A stretch of 64,000 bases of DNA from Cristatella mucedo. Lineage: Eukaryota; Bryozoa; Phylactolaemata; Cristatellidae. The notes beneath the pieces were generated by a model. It was not told the origin of the DNA, ran no database searches, and saw only the letters and a list, made by a program, of their open reading frames with translations. Within the stretch, counting starts at the first letter, position 1, and each line of letters opens with the position of its first letter. Made by a program: the position numbers and the translations under genes. Where the stretch lies: NCBI GenBank assembly GCA_009760855.2, contig WPIO01000021.1, positions 496,001-560,000 of the forward strand, given 5' to 3'. This document shows positions 10,579 to 57,085 of this stretch, in pieces.

Positions 10579-13500
10579 GTGAGCCTCAGGCATGCGCGCG
10601 AGCGGTGGCGGCGGCGGCAAGAGCCGTCGGCTGGCTGCAGCCGGCCGGATAGCAGCCGCGATGACCAGCACGTGACTTGACGCACGTACGTCTCTGCATT
10701 GCAGATGCAGCTGCCAGCTACATCAGAGCGCTCGAGATGAGGGTGCAGTCACTCGAGCAAGAGAGGAACAACTACCAAAAGGTATTGTGTGCCAGTGCAC
10801 CTCCCACGTCCGTGCTCGTATCTACCACGATGTGGGGTGAGGTGTTGTGCTGGCTCACCAGTCACCCCTCCCCGGTCGCTCTAGATAGCGCCGTGTTTGC
10901 TTGTTGAATGGTGCCGTGAATGCTCCTACTTCCTCGGCCAGCTTTTGCGGTGAGCAAGTGCTGACCGGTGGCCCTGCACAAACGGATGTGGTGGTTCGGG
11001 CTGCATGTGGTTGCATTCGATCGCTATGTATCCACAATTGCCAAGCGATTGAGCAGTGGCAGTATATCTTCCATCGGCAATCCGGTGGAGGTGCTAATCT
11101 AAAGCTGCCGTGGAGGTTGGGTGGAGTGGCTTTACCGCCTGCCCGCCCCTACTCTGATGCAAGACTTTGCAAGGGATTGGCGAGCCCTTCTATGTGCCCG
11201 TATTATTTGTACGTCTGCCGTTTGAGTGCGTGTTGTGTTTTGTTGCAGCATTGGTAGCATCAGCTCTTGCAGGACGAGTGCCGGGCTAGTTATCTCGTCG
11301 TGTGTCGCCGTCGGTTTTCGAGTGGCTGCATTTATTTTAAACCCCCTCTTCTCATACCGCTCGTCAACTGCCGTCCAGCAAACTCTCCTTTCCCCAGCAA
11401 CCATCCTGCATCAATGGCAGCGTCTTCTGCTGGGCCATGCCAGTCGGAGCTGCTGCTGCTGCTCCTGCAGCTGTATGATGATTTCAGGCAGCTGGCGGCT
11501 CTGGTCTGGGCTCTGCTCGATTTGCAGCAAGGCATTTCCAGATGCCGATGTCTCGTTCGGGCCGCGCGCGCTAGCCGCGCCCGGTTCACTTATTGACATC
11601 GCCATTGTGGAAGGGCCTGGCGGCCTTGACAAAAGGCCTTTATTCCCTTTATTTGGCTTCTGATAGTACATGACTAGGTGGGCCATTAGGTAATTTTTGC
11701 CTTGATATGCCGACAGCAAATTGTTTTGAGAACTCATGGGCTGCTTGTAGTTGGGCCATTGATTGATTGCTGCAGCTCTGCAGCTTTTTTCTTCTGTTAG
11801 GTGGACGGCCAGGCCGAGTAGCCGGCGCTCCACTTGCTAGAGCTGCTGTCGAAGTAGGAGCGAAATCCTTTGCCACGTAGAGTCGCATAGTGCTGCGCGG
11901 CTCGATTTTCGTGAGAACGATGCAACTTACCCATGCAGCCGGCAGCTGTCGCTCTGCCGTGCGGTGGCATAGTCGGACGGTGTCCGTATAGGACTATCAG
12001 AAGTCGCTGCTAAGGTGCCTTCAACTACAAAACGCGTTTGCAATGGTGCTTTGCTATATCTGGAGCAGCATATAAACAATGCGAGCGTGGCTTTTTGAGT
12101 CAGCGTACCCACCTCCCCCCCCCCCCGGGAGTCAGTGTAACCTCCCTCGGAGTCATTGTACCCTCCCTCCCTCGGGGTGGGATGGGAGGCGGAGTGGGGA
12201 TTGGCCGTGAATATCGGGCAGCCGGTAAGCGTTGTGGCTTGCCACGGCTGAAGCTGCAGTTCATCTGCCGTGTGTTTTAGCCCTGCGTGCTTGACCCCAT
12301 GTGGAACTTCACGCTGGCCTTACGTACCGGGCCTTGCCGCGCAATTCGGAAATGCCTAAACAAATTTAAATAACATATGTACTTCATGTGCATAGCGCCC
12401 CAAGAGAATTTAACCTCTATTCAGGCACTTCACATATGCCACAGGACTCGAGCCCACTACCTCGTTCATCAAATGCATTCACCTTTAACTTGGTCGGGGC
12501 GAGCACCTTAGCCACTGGACCACACCAGCGCTGCCTAGTTAAGTTATCCCTATTGAGATAGGCGGCGCCTGCTTAATCGGCTTCATTTTTGGTTCCCGGC
12601 TTTAGATTAGGTAGAATCGTGGGTTACCCCCTCCCCCCTCTGATGAACATTCTACTGCCGAGCTGAGTCTGATGATTGGCGGGTCTGCAATCGTGCAAGC
12701 AAGTGTCATCGAGCTCGCCGGGAAGTGTGGGGACTTGCAGCTCGCTTTCTGTTGCGCAATAAACCTCTAGGGTTTGCCGGGATTGCTCTTGCAGCGAGGT
12801 GGCCGACGTTGCAAGTCGCTTTAACAGCAGATTCAAGCAACTTAATCGGAGAGAGCAATGAAGTCGGAGGCTGCACTGTACGGCAGAATTACCCCTCCCA
12901 CGGAGGTCACTTCAGCAGTCGCTTTTGTGGATCAATAGTCACTTGTTGCATCGATTACGTGAATAATCATGACCAGCTTGATTTCCAGCTGAATGTCGAG
13001 AGGCAGCTTCGTCAAAATAGCCGTATGATCGTGCTACTGTGAAACAGGCAGTTTCATTGCTCTGCTGGCCGTGGCATGTTGTTGACGTATGTACAGCATA
13101 GCATACTTGCTGCCTTAGCAACTTAAAAATGATGTGTGAATGGGCGGCTTCACGTTTGGTCCTGCCTGACACAAGGTTGCATGCCGCATGTATTGTTGTG
13201 TCAGCAGCTGTGGCTCTGGTGGTGAGCAAGCTGGTGAAGCACAAGCTGGAGTCTCTGGAGCAGCACGAACCGTAGCATAACGAGGCACTCTTGCTTCTAG
13301 TGCCTCTTGGTATACATATATACGCGAGGGTGTGAACAGTGGTGACACCAGTGCACAAGTCGGTTGGCTACGGTATTTGTACCGAAAGCCACTTGGGCTA
13401 CAGAATATGGCTGTGAGGCACAGACAGGGGCAGCTTCGGGGAGCGTGCTTCTGGTTCACCAGGACTCCACCTCAAAACTGGACTGCACCTCAAAACCTTC

Positions 13501-15781
13501 GGGAGGCAACCATTACTACCCCACATAATTTGGGGCAGAGCCGTGGGTCGCACGGCTTATCTTGATTATCTGCTCCCATTAAGGACGATGGTCTCATGCA
13601 CACAAACCATCCCTCACTCCATAGGAAACATTTCTAAGACACTACAGCCTGGCTTGGGTGGGTGGGAGGGAGGGGCTCTCATGGGCAGCTTCCATTGGGG
13701 CTGGATCCACGGGCTGCATTGCATCGGCTGCTTATCGGTGGCACTACAGCCACCTCGACTGCTCTGTCCTCGTTCTTGGAGCCCGATACCGACACCGGTG
13801 CTAGCCGGCCGGGCCTGTCGAGTTTGTCAAAGTGCACGACCTTTTGATTGGCCATGTCGTTGATCAGGGGCAGTTTCCACACCCCGGCTGCCGGTCGAGC
13901 GAGGATGTAGTAATATTAAGTAATTATAGGCCGTTTGTATAGCTCACTTAATATAACTAAATCATAGAGAAGCTATAACCGAAGGCTTAAGGACATTCAC
14001 GGTTTCATGCTCAGACGAGCGTGCAAAAGCACACAAGAAGACAGTATGGGCCATCGGTTAGTAGACGCCCTCATTACTAGCATGCGACTCCCGTGGCCAC
14101 GCCGACCTTCACCTCGGCTTCACGCCGGAAGCTCACACTCACCCTTTCGCCAACAGATCCTGGAGGTGCACGAACTGATCGAGCGAGCGCCGGATTCTGC
14201 TGCCTTCGATGTCACCGCTGCCACATGCGCTGCTGCCGGCACGGGCTCCGCCGAACGCCCCAACGAGCAGCAGCCGCCGCCGCAGCAGCCACCGCCTTCA
14301 CCCGACGCTGGCAGCGCGACGGCATCGAGCCACACCGGCGGCGCCGGAGGCGACGAGCTGGGACTGACGGAGAAGGCCATCGTGAGGGAGCTGTGCAATG
14401 TAAGAGGCAGCTCGGTGCCCTGCGTGCCCCGGCTTAGCCAGACACGCAGGGGGCTCAGCGCGCTACCGTCGTCCGCAAGAGGTCTGCAGCGACACCGCGG
14501 ACCTCGTACGCGCGTTCCTCGCCGCTGCAGGTAATATGGCGCAAGCTGGACGAGCGTCGGACGGCTGCCCCAGCCGCCGGGAGCGCCTCAGTGGCAGTGG
14601 CCGACAGCCCGCTCGGCAGCCGGCTCGGGCCGCAGGGCAGCTGCGCTGTGGATGGCAACGCCGCGGCGGCGGCGTCGTCACTCGACGGTGCACACGGCTC
14701 GAAGCTCGTGCCCGCAGCTGCAGCCGTGGCGGCGCCCGGTGCCGCAAGCGATGGCAGAGCCTTGCCGGTCGCCGTCCCGGCACAGCACCCTCGCACGGCC
14801 GGCTCTGCCTCTGACGGACCCGTGTATTATGCCGCCGCAGCCGCTCAGCCTGGCTTGCACGGAACGGCCGTCCGACCGGCGGCTAGTGCATCCACGGAGT
14901 CGACTGCACACCGGAACGTGTCACGTCCTTACGGTGTCACCCAGTATGGCGGCTCCGGTCCTGCTTATGAGGGTGCCGCAGCAGGCCCGTACGAGCCGAC
15001 TTATTCAGACAGAGCTCAGCAGAGCAAAAGCAGCCGCACCGACCGTTACACCTCGTTCGTCCTCACCGGAAGCTCCCTGGTGAACGGCGTTCTGGACAGC
15101 AGGCGCAGAGGCGGGGCCGATCCGGCCACTGGCGCTGCTGCGGCTAGTGCCGCAGGTGTCGTTGGCGGTACGCCGGCGGCGGCATACGGTGGCGATGGTG
15201 CTGGCATAGCCGTATTCCGGGACCCCCGCAGCAGCTTCAATTTGCATTCCGGCTCGGGCCTGCCTCGCTTCGGGGAGGCTTCCCTAGGCCGCGAGTTTTT
15301 GCTGCCCGGGCAACCGGGCCGCACGAACCTAGGCAGCGGCGATGCTGCAGCTGCTGCAGCAGCCCCTTCCGCTAGCCATCCGGGCATCCAGCCACCGCCG
15401 CCCGACTTGTCCAGTCGCAGCAGTAGTATGTCGTCGACGGGCAGCTGGTCTGCTCCGCACAGCGGAAGCGGCAGAGGTGGCGGCGGAAGCAGTGGCAGCA
15501 GTCATGGCTACTGGCAGCCGGGAGCGCCGTCACTGCAGCCACCGGCGGCCCTCGGTGGCGCTCTGGCCAGCAGACATGCTGTCTTCGTCGGCGCCGGAGG
15601 AGTGCCGAGCGGCGGCATCGATCGTCGGCTCGGCGCCGATCTGGCCGCCGGTGGCGGCTACGGGCAGCATTCGCTTGCCCGGCCTGGACAGCAGCCCCCC
15701 ATTTATGCCAACCAGAGCTTGCCTGGCATGCCTGCCTCCGGAAGCAATCTGCTGCCCCCACGTGCCCACAAACTGCCGTAG
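9726..15781 (+). CDS. CCDC85: CCDC85-family coiled-coil protein (gene, 4 exons)
   Basis: Four exons join in phase: 9726-10578, 10705-10781, 14157-14399 and 14531-15781, giving 2,424 nt or about 807 residues. The N-terminal half is the family coiled coil: LMSEHSAVMREVNRRLQTHL, then RELRELCCFLDDERQ, EWQRFGQHV and ENSRLRELCLFLDDER. This order is characteristic of vertebrate CCDC85A/B/C. Exon 2 adds SYIRALEMRVQSLEQE; exons 3-4 join across EKAIVRELCN and VIWRKLDERR, another family hallmark. The C-terminal 400 residues are Ala/Gly/Ser/Pro-rich and probably disordered. Family members act at cell junctions and in catenin or polarity complexes; that role is inferred here by homology. An in-frame TAG at 9717-9719 supports ATG 9726; a second Met at 9822 just precedes the conserved region and is an alternative start. 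The gene converges on RFC1. A, B or C orthology cannot be assigned. Confidence 0.9.
10705..10781 (+). CDS. CCDC85: CCDC85 exon 2
   Basis: Acceptor TTGCAG|AT enters in phase 1; donor AAAAG|GTATTG leaves in phase 0. It encodes SYIRALEMRVQSLEQE, the second short coiled coil known from CCDC85A/C. Too short and too spliced to be found as a stand-alone frame. Confidence 0.85.
12372..12530 (-). repeat. tRNA-derived SINE, family 1
   Basis: Inverted copy. Read on the minus strand, a head with GGTCCAGTGGCTAAGG is followed by a B-box-like GGGCTCGAGTCC and the L2-like tail CCTGAATAGAGGTTAAATTC. The head carries an insertion between the boxes similar to the 59.2 kb copy. Confidence 0.7.
13990..14090 (+). 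repeat. Dispersed repeat of unknown family
   Basis: A block reading AAGCACACAAGAAGACA followed by GGTTAGTA and later a short ...GCATGC segment resembles blocks at about 19.80-19.93 kb and 26.88-26.97 kb. The resemblance to L2 untranslated sequence (GGTTAGTGGCAGCATGCACA) is loose. It abuts CCDC85 exon 3. Confidence 0.35.
14157..14399 (+). CDS. CCDC85: CCDC85 exon 3
   Basis: Acceptor CCAACAG|ATC and donor CAAT|GTAAGA, both phase 0, 81 codons. It begins with ILEVHELIERA, matching the family's conserved 'VLEVHE' block, and ends with LTEKAIVRELCN. Between them is a Pro/Gln/Ala-rich linker that vertebrate CCDC85B lacks. Confidence 0.88.
14531..15781 (+). CDS. CCDC85: CCDC85 exon 4 (terminal)
   Basis: Acceptor GCTGCAG|GTA in phase 0 continues the conserved block as VIWRKLDERR and runs 416 codons to TAG at 15779-15781. 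Beyond the first 10 residues it is low-complexity Ala/Gly/Ser/Pro with no recognised domain. Several long antisense frames here come from GC-rich codon bias. Confidence 0.85.
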   Translation, partial: VIWRKLDERRTAAPAAGSASVAVADSPLGSRLGPQGSCAVDGNAAAAASSLDGAHGSKLVPAAAAVAAPGAASDGRALPVAVPAQHPRTAGSASDGPVYYAAAAAQPGLHGTAVRPAASASTESTAHRNVSRPYGVTQYGGSGPAYEGAAAGPYEPTYSDRAQQSKSSRTDRYTSFVLTGSSLVNGVLDSRRRGGADPATGAAAASAAGVVGGTPAAAYGGDGAGIAVFRDPRSSFNLHSGSGLPRFGEASLGREFLLPGQPGRTNLGSGDAAAAAAAPSASHPGIQPPPPDLSSRSSSMSSTGSWSAPHSGSGRGGGGSSGSSHGYWQPGAPSLQPPAALGGALASRHAVFVGAGGVPSGGIDRRLGADLAAGGGYGQHSLARPGQQPPIYANQSLPGMPASGSNLLPPRAHKLP

Positions 15782-16511
15782 GCTGCTGTGCAGTGCACAG
15801 AGCTCGCTTCCGTTTGCCGTCACCTTGACCCTAGTGCCTTTGCTCTAACGTGAGGACGTTTGCACTCTGTTAACGCTTGCAATGAGCATTAGTTTATTTT
15901 TTATAACAGTTATTTAATAACAATTGCTGCTGCGTTAGCAATGCACCATGAAAGGTCTTCTGATTTATCGTTTGCTGCAGACAGCAGCAGGCCTACGTAT
16001 ACATTGTTGTTTGCAGTGCCCGATAAGGGGCACTGCAAGCTCCTTTAATCTTATGTTCGTTGATGAGTGGATGAGATGGTCTTGATGCTGTTAGATGCTT
16101 GCTTTGGGTCCCGGAGGTCCGTGCTCAACCCAAGAGAGTGAGATGCATCTCTTTTCATTTGAAGGAAAGAAAGTACAATGAAAGCAGTGACAGTTATCTG
16201 ATTGGCACTCTATGCAAGTCTGGCTGTTAGCTCACCCCTGCTTTTTCACAACAAAAAGTGCGTGCAAACCAAGTTGAAACCGTATGAACAGGTGTCGAAC
16301 AAGTTGGTTGAGGCCTCATTACTAGTATAGCTGTCTGGCAAGCCGGCATGATATAGTCAGTTTCTGGTAAGCAGTCAGACGGATGTTGACCACAGGAGAC
16401 CGGATTTGTAGCCAAGCTTGCATTCTGTAATGTTGCAGAGGGCTTACGGCTGCTCCACAGGAGCTGGTGGCGTGTAATCAACCAAAGCTAGTTACAAGTC
16501 TTTCACAATTT

Positions 16512-16517
16512 AATAAA
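16512..16517 (+). terminator. Candidate CCDC85 poly(A) signal
   Basis: First clear AATAAA downstream of the CCDC85 stop, 731 nt after it. The intervening sequence has no other gene-like feature and would be the 3' UTR. Confidence 0.4.
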
Positions 16518-16980
16518 CGTGGAGATTTATCAACAATTGCCAAGGATATAGATAGCTGTGATGCTCAGAGAAACCCATTACAAGCACACCCACCTGGCCA
16601 GGCTAACCTAGCGATCAGAGGTTTTGCAGCTCCAGCAAATTTGGGTCCAACTTGACGGTTCGTTCAAGAATCCCGAATTTCAGTAGCATTGTGGCGGCCG
16701 ACTTACAATGGCTGCCCGCACTCGACTAACCATACCAGCTTAATAAGTAGGGAACTGCCTTATTTTTGGTTAACTAAACAAACTCAACAAAATACAGGAG
16801 CATAAAAGTGCTCACAAAGGAGGGAGAACAGCTAGCGTTCTTTGGCTGAAACCTGAGCTCAACGTGAAACAACACAAAGTCGCCTACAACTGCAAGCATC
16901 CGTGCCACCTGAGGCTAAGCTGAAGAGACTGGAAACTCACCTAGCCGGATGGCTTCAACTATGCAGTAAATTAAAAAAAT

Positions 16981-17135
16981 CATTTCGCATAGGGCCCTAA
17001 GAGAACTAAATCTCTATTCAGGCGCTTCACATATGCCGAAGGGCTCGAGCCCACGACCTCGGTCATCAAATGCTTGACCTCGGTCGTTAATTTGGCCCAA
17101 GGGCACCTTAGCCCCTGGGCCAAATCAAGGTGGCG
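16981..17135 (-). repeat. tRNA-derived SINE, family 1
   Basis: Minus-strand copy with B-box-like GGGCTCGAGCCC and tail CCTGAATAGAGATTTAGTTC plus GGGCCCTATGCGAAATG. It lies in the spacer between the two convergent genes. Confidence 0.7.
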
Positions 17136-17543
17136 ATTTAGCAGATTTGGATCAGCAAAGAGCTGATATTCTCTCGCCAAGTCAGTGTTTCAAGCTCTTA
17201 TGATCAATGCCAGGCTGAATATCTTCAGCAGTCAATCGAAGTGAACATAAATAGCTGCAAATCCCGAGTCGCTATGACTCAAAAACTAGCGACTTCATAA
17301 GTCCTAGTCCGGGCACTGATTGCATGCTCCGAACCGAGATCCGGATCACCAGGTCGCTAGATGGCTTCGTTCGTAACCGGAGCAGGACTGCACCACGCCC
17401 GGAACCTGCAACACGCTCGGCTCAACTTAAAAAAGGCAGTCATTCTAGCACCCACCCGAGCCAGGTCACACGAGCCACTAAGCTTGAAGCAGAGATCACC
17501 ATGTCCATTTTGTATGGCCAAGACAACAATAGAAAAAGAATCG

Positions 17544-17549
17544 TTTATT
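17544..17549 (-). terminator. Candidate RFC1 poly(A) signal
   Basis: AATAAA on the minus strand, 418 nt beyond the RFC1 stop at 17967. It defines a plausible short 3' UTR and lies about 1 kb from the CCDC85 candidate signal on the other strand. Confidence 0.5.
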
Positions 17550-17966
17550 AATTCAACCTGAAGCCGCGAAGAGAAGTCGCGCTACAATCCATGCGAGGCC
17601 TGCTTCGGCATCGGCTTGCTACCAGAACGACCGGCGACCGATGAGCAGCAGCAGCACCAGCCGTTAAATGCCACTCACATCCAAGGCGAATTAATCCTGT
17701 CAAGGGTTTTTGGTGGAGTGCACGGCGCCGTCTGGAAGCATGCCGGTAGCCTGCTTCGCGCTGGCCTCTGGCTGCTTCGCCGCGTCGGCACAACGTCAAA
17801 CTTTGACGGCAGACAGACTCTCCCCTCGGTGCAGCGACTCGCTGACACGTGGGGTGAGAGGGGACTTCCTGCCCCACGTGCGAACGAGTCACCAGAAGAA
17901 CCCCACGACGGCATGGCAGAGACGAGAGCCACAATGCAGCCTGTGTGAGCACGTGGCAGCTGCAGG

Positions 17967-52501
<34,535 letters not shown>

Positions 52502-52502
<1 letters not shown>

Positions 52503-52509
52503 TTGGCGC
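52502..52509 (+). promoter_or_regulatory. E2F-type site at RFC1 start
   Basis: TTTGGCGC, inside TTTGGCGCGCGCC, overlaps the proposed RFC1 start codon. E2F/DP sites of this form drive S-phase expression of replication genes in animals, which suits RFC1. It is a single motif match, so binding is inferred. Confidence 0.45.
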
Positions 52510-52884
52510 GCGCCGGAGAAGTAACCTTGACCGTGTAATGTAGTTCTCCAAAGATGACCTTTCACTCCACGACCTCCAACCCCTAGCAACCGCCCAAGCT
52601 GGCGCCTTTTTTCGTGAACTGTGTATCCTCGATTTTTGAATTTACAACTGCTAAAATTATTAAAAATTAAAATGACATTGCATTGAAGGTAAACGGGACT
52701 CACGTTCGACGTAGGCACTGCGTGGTCGCTCTTATGTTCAGTTACCGCTCGCACAGCGGACTGTTCTTAACCAATTATTTCAAGCCCAGATGCCATTTTC
52801 GTCGTCATTTCTACCCGCGTGCGTACATTTACTGGGGATTGCAGATTCTTAGCACACTCTTCATTTCCTACGACCGGTCGTGAG

Positions 52885-54450
52885 CACCGAGGCCACTTGG
52901 TCTCAAGCTTATTTCAGTGAGGTCCTAAGTGGTCCAGAGAAGAATTACTGTGTTGCGAGGAAAGAGTTGCTAGCCATTATAAAAAGTCTAGGGAAATTTT
53001 CATCCGTAACTGTACGGGACTGTTTTCATGATCCGAACCTACCACGCGGCTCTGAAATGGCTTCGCACCGCGGAAAAACGCAGTTGGGCAGCTCGTTCGG
53101 TGGGCTGGAAAATTATACTACAATAATCACGTGACACAGCATAGAGGTGGAGCAGCCGATGGGAACACCGACAGCTTGATAGTCAGACCTTGCACTGTTG
53201 AGTGCAAGCGTTTTACCAGTAAGAGATCGAGGTGTTGCTGTATACTATCAGATTGCGTTTGAAGATGATGCAGAGGCTTTGACCTGCAGCCACTGGTGCA
53301 GCGGTTACGAGAATGCATGCGGCGTCCGGCGCGGAAGAAAGCACCTCCCCGTAGCAAAGCCACTGAGTATTGCTGGTCGCAATGGTACGTTTTCAGATTC
53401 CATCGAGGAGTGCCACAGCGGAAGTGGCTATCGCCAAATGGCCTGATGACAACTTTGCTAACCGTGCCACCTATGAAGGTCAGGCTCATAGTTAAGACTA
53501 AAGCGCTCGACATTAAGCCTACAGGTGGACACCAAGGGGTTAAGAAGACATTGAGTTATCTGAGCCAGAGTCTCTATTGGATTAGCATGCGTAGCGATAT
53601 TGACGAGGAGTCCTGTCGGGCATGCTGTGCCGAGAAGGGGTCCAGGGAGCGCCATATGGCATCATTGCAGCTTGTAGTAGGTAGTTGCTCCAGTGGAACG
53701 AGTGGCTGCTAATATAGCCGACCCTTTGGCTACATAAGTACATCTGTGTCTTAGTGGATTACTTTACTAAGTGGCCTGAAGCCAACGCGATTCCTGACCA
53801 AGAGGTCACTACCGGTGCCAGCGTTGCATTTCTTGTTGTGATTTATTGTATTGTTTTGGCATACCCTAAGAATTGTATTTTGAGCAGGGCACCAATTTTG
53901 AGTCAGTTGTAAGCTCCAAGTGCTACAAACTGTTGGGTATCCATAAAGCAAGGACTACGCCCCTATATCACAATACTTCAGTAAAAAGCAAAACGATTGG
54001 GATCTGTTTTTGCCACCTTTGCTGACGGAATTTCGTTCAGCAGAGCATGAGTCTACAGGGTTTACTCCTGCCAGAGGGATACTGAGTAGGGAACTGAGGG
54101 TACCGATAGATCTGCTGACAGGAATGCCACCGGCGCAGCCAGCTGTTGATGTTTCAGAGTATTTCCGAGACACCTAGTAATAGGGTTTGGCTTTATAACC
54201 TCGGGAAACGAAGGCACTCTCAACCAAGCTATTGAGCCATTGGGAAGGTCCATGTGATATTGAAAATCGGCTTTCGGGTGGGATTTTTCGCATTCACTCT
54301 TCAGCACAGGCGAAAACCTAAAATGGTGCATGCTAATCGCTCGTCGAAATATCACGAGCCTGGTCATTTCCCTTAGAGCAGCGATACGCAAACAGCGATT
54401 TAGACAGTTCATGGGATCGCGCGACGACGCGAGTCTCACTGACGATGACC
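52885..54450 (+). mobile_element. Ty3/gypsy retrotransposon remnant
   Basis: Pol domains appear in order but in broken frames. RNase H end: SQAYFSEVLSGPEKNYCVARK and ELLAIIKSLGKF (52900-53020). Integrase zinc-binding region: GGHQGVKKTLSYL, SLYWISMRSDI and CRACCAEKG (53520-53640). Integrase core: VDYFTKWPEANAIPDQEVTT (from about 53755). A late piece reads GFTPARGILSRELRVPIDLL (54059-54120), and a RKPKMVHANR-like end follows at about 54310-54340. No long terminal repeats recognised; dead. Confidence 0.8.
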
Positions 54451-54764
54451 ATGACTGACATTGGTGCTGGTCAGTACCAAGTTATAGCAGCAGGTGATTC
54501 CCATCATTACAGGATACTAAAATTAGCCTGCGTAGATCAAAGCAAAGGACGGCAGCACCAAGATAGACGACTGACTACGTAATGGACGACAAGTCCAAAT
54601 GAGTGGTTGGCACGCCCACTACCATAAGTGCTACGCAATGCAAGAAATTTTGCTTTCAGCAATCGCGTCAGAATTCTTTTGAGAAGCGCTTGATCTATCA
54701 CGTTCTCATTTTTTTAACGTCTTTTCATTTCATAGAAAATTGTTTTTCGTTCGCGTGTGCGTGT

Positions 54765-54832
54765 GAGAAAGAGTTCGTGCGTGTTCCTGTGTGTGTGTTC
54801 ATGAGTGTGCGTTCATGTGTGTGTGTTTGTGA

Positions 54833-54871
<39 letters not shown>

Positions 54872-54912
54872 CGTGTGTGTTTGTGTGTGTGTGTGTGTGC
54901 ATGCACACGTGT
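54765..54912. repeat. (GT)n-rich microsatellite
   Basis: An interrupted GT tract with TAT, TCA and GCA breaks over about 150 bp, longest pure runs about 20-25 bp. Confidence 0.95.
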
Positions 54913-54959
54913 TTGTGCATACGCATGTGACTGTAAAGCCTGGTGTTTCGTGGAAATAG

Positions 54960-56640
54960 TTCTGATAATCTGGGAAAATTATAAATCAGCATGAGTATGT
55001 TAGTTTAAGATAGATAATAAGGATTCAGCTGTGCAATGATAGCTCAAGTGGGAGGCGTAGAAATTTTTTGGAAACATTATAGCGACTTGTCACGTTGAGT
55101 AATCAAAGCTGTTGAGTCTTCAAGGCGATTGGCCTTGTGGCAAGCACTCGCGTTCATCTCGATACGGATATCTACTTGGTTTTTTAAACTACAATGTTAA
55201 GACAAAGGAATAAGAAAATATATTGGAACAGCTAATACCTCGATGCTTGGTTTTTCATCGAGTCTTTATTTGACACGCTTGCTAGACCGGACACTTGATC
55301 AATGTTCTCAGATTTGGAAAGCTTTATTCGTAGTCGCACATATACTTCCTTCCGATAATTGTTATCGGAGTTGTTGAGTCTTTGGATATTCCTTTGGTCG
55401 GTGGTTTTAGTGAGCTTGCAGTTGAGAATCGCCTTGAGCTAAGCCAAGCGAGGGTACCAAATTGAGCTAGACTGCTTGATTTTGGATTTACCCGCGACAG
55501 ATGTGAAGGTTTCATGGTTATTTCTTGTAGTGAGCTTCGAGATGTTGCTTTCTGGCCTGATTACCTGTCTAGCCAAGACGATATAGGGTATTCGATCCGT
55601 GATTGATCTGGTTACAAGAGAGTTGCTTCATTGTGGATCTGGCAAGTTTTTTTGCCATCTGTTGGGTTTAGCGTTAAAAAAGCGATTACCGTGGTGTTGG
55701 TTTGAACAGCTAATATTTATGGTTTTCAATTTTTTTGTCAGCATTTGTGTGGGCCCGTTCGATTGCTATGTGTGATTTTCTCACTTTGTCAGTCTTGGAA
55801 CGGTTGCGCCTGGTTCCAGTGTCTCGCGTTTCTTTGTCTTTATAAGAGTTACGGAATCCTTGCTTTGTCAGTGCTTGGATGATTGAGTCGTGATTATGGT
55901 TATATTATAGTTTTGATTGACTCGTATATTTGCTGAAATAGTGATATTGGGTTTCCTTTTGCTTGATCCGAGGTAGATAAAGTCTTGATTTTAGCCGTTT
56001 CGAGTGGTTTTTGTAGATTTGGTTTGCATTGTGTATAGTATACATTTTTATTTTCGCTTTGGCAATTTTATTACGGTCAAAAATAGCAATGTTTTTTAAT
56101 GAGTTAAAAATGTATTTTCAATAAATAAAAATCCGGCTCGGCTCTATCTCGAGCGTCGACGCTACGGGATTGTGCAGTTTTCAGTTTGTGAGTTTGGAGC
56201 CGAGCTACGGGCTCCCAGTGAACTTCTCACGTCACTTGAGATGATTCTCGTCGGTCCTTCATATCACTGAAAGAGCAGTGCGTGGCATTAAATAATTGCT
56301 TTGGTCGTTCGGTACCTCTCTTGTCTTGGTAGAGAAATGAGGATGATTATAGAATTTCATGGGTCGGTTCTATGACGGTACCTCAGATTCATCACTCTAT
56401 GATCATTGACATGTGATATTCGTTCAGAGGTGAATTTTTCGTGGGTTCACAATAGGTTTAGAAGACACGTTATATAGACGAGCATGCGATCATAGTAAGA
56501 CCAGAAGTCCTTGGCCAAGGCATGTTTTCTTTATAAGTACGATGCACATGACTCAGACGGAGTGTCCGACTAAATTAAAACGGTTAATGTCAATCATCGT
56601 TCCACTTCTGCTGTGATATAAGTCAGTCTTTCTGTCTTTC
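54960..56640. other. AT-rich intergenic stretch, nothing recognised
   Basis: No element protein, SINE box or spliced gene is visible. A 63-codon minus frame (55324-55515) has no recognised similarity. Confidence 0.4.
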
Positions 56641-56969
56641 TATGTCTTCTTGCGTCCCTCGATCAATTCAAAGGTCATTCGTCCCTCGTGTTCCATTGAG
56701 CTTCGTTAATGTCATGTGTGGTACCGCATGCAGAACCTGCTCAATTCCGGACTCCCCTTCCGTTGTCAGGGCTATCAGTCTGTGTCCTTGTTCTCTACTC
56801 GTCTTCCCTACGTGAGGTTGCAAGAAGTCCGATTTAGGTACATCAGAAGGTGGCGAGAGACGCTTTACGCGAAGATGAAGGCAATCTTCGTGGTAGTGCT
56901 CAATTGCAGCTAACGGCGGTTGATACTGACGGAGATGCAGACGTCTTAGAATACCAGAGGCCCGAATGT

Positions 56970-57085
56970 TTGCAGTGCTACATAGCTGTAAGTAGGCCAA
57001 GTTGGCTGTGGACACGATGTGGTCATCTAATAGAAGATTTCAGCGGAACGGGACACTCAGATTCCATGCAGATACTGTATGAGAT
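56970..57085 (-). mobile_element. L2-type LINE internal fragment
   Basis: TACATAGCTGTAAGTAGGCC, then GATGTGGTCATCTAATAGAAG and a following block parallel the reverse complement of the L2 segment encoding [19 protein letters not shown]. Flanking bases to 56668 may be more of the same but are unrecognisable. Confidence 0.6.

Larger units (their letters stand above)
10782..14156. other. CCDC85 intron 2
   Basis: An intron of about 3.4 kb. It holds one minus-strand SINE (12372-12530) and a low-confidence dispersed repeat just before exon 3. The several open frames of 80-145 codons inside it show no domain. Confidence 0.7.

Noticed and set aside
9498-10671. Antisense frames of 100-240 codons across CCDC85 exon 1, and similar ones at 14.4-15.8 kb
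   Set aside because: GC-rich codons open all frames. The + strand frame has family motifs and matching splice phases; the antisense ones have none.
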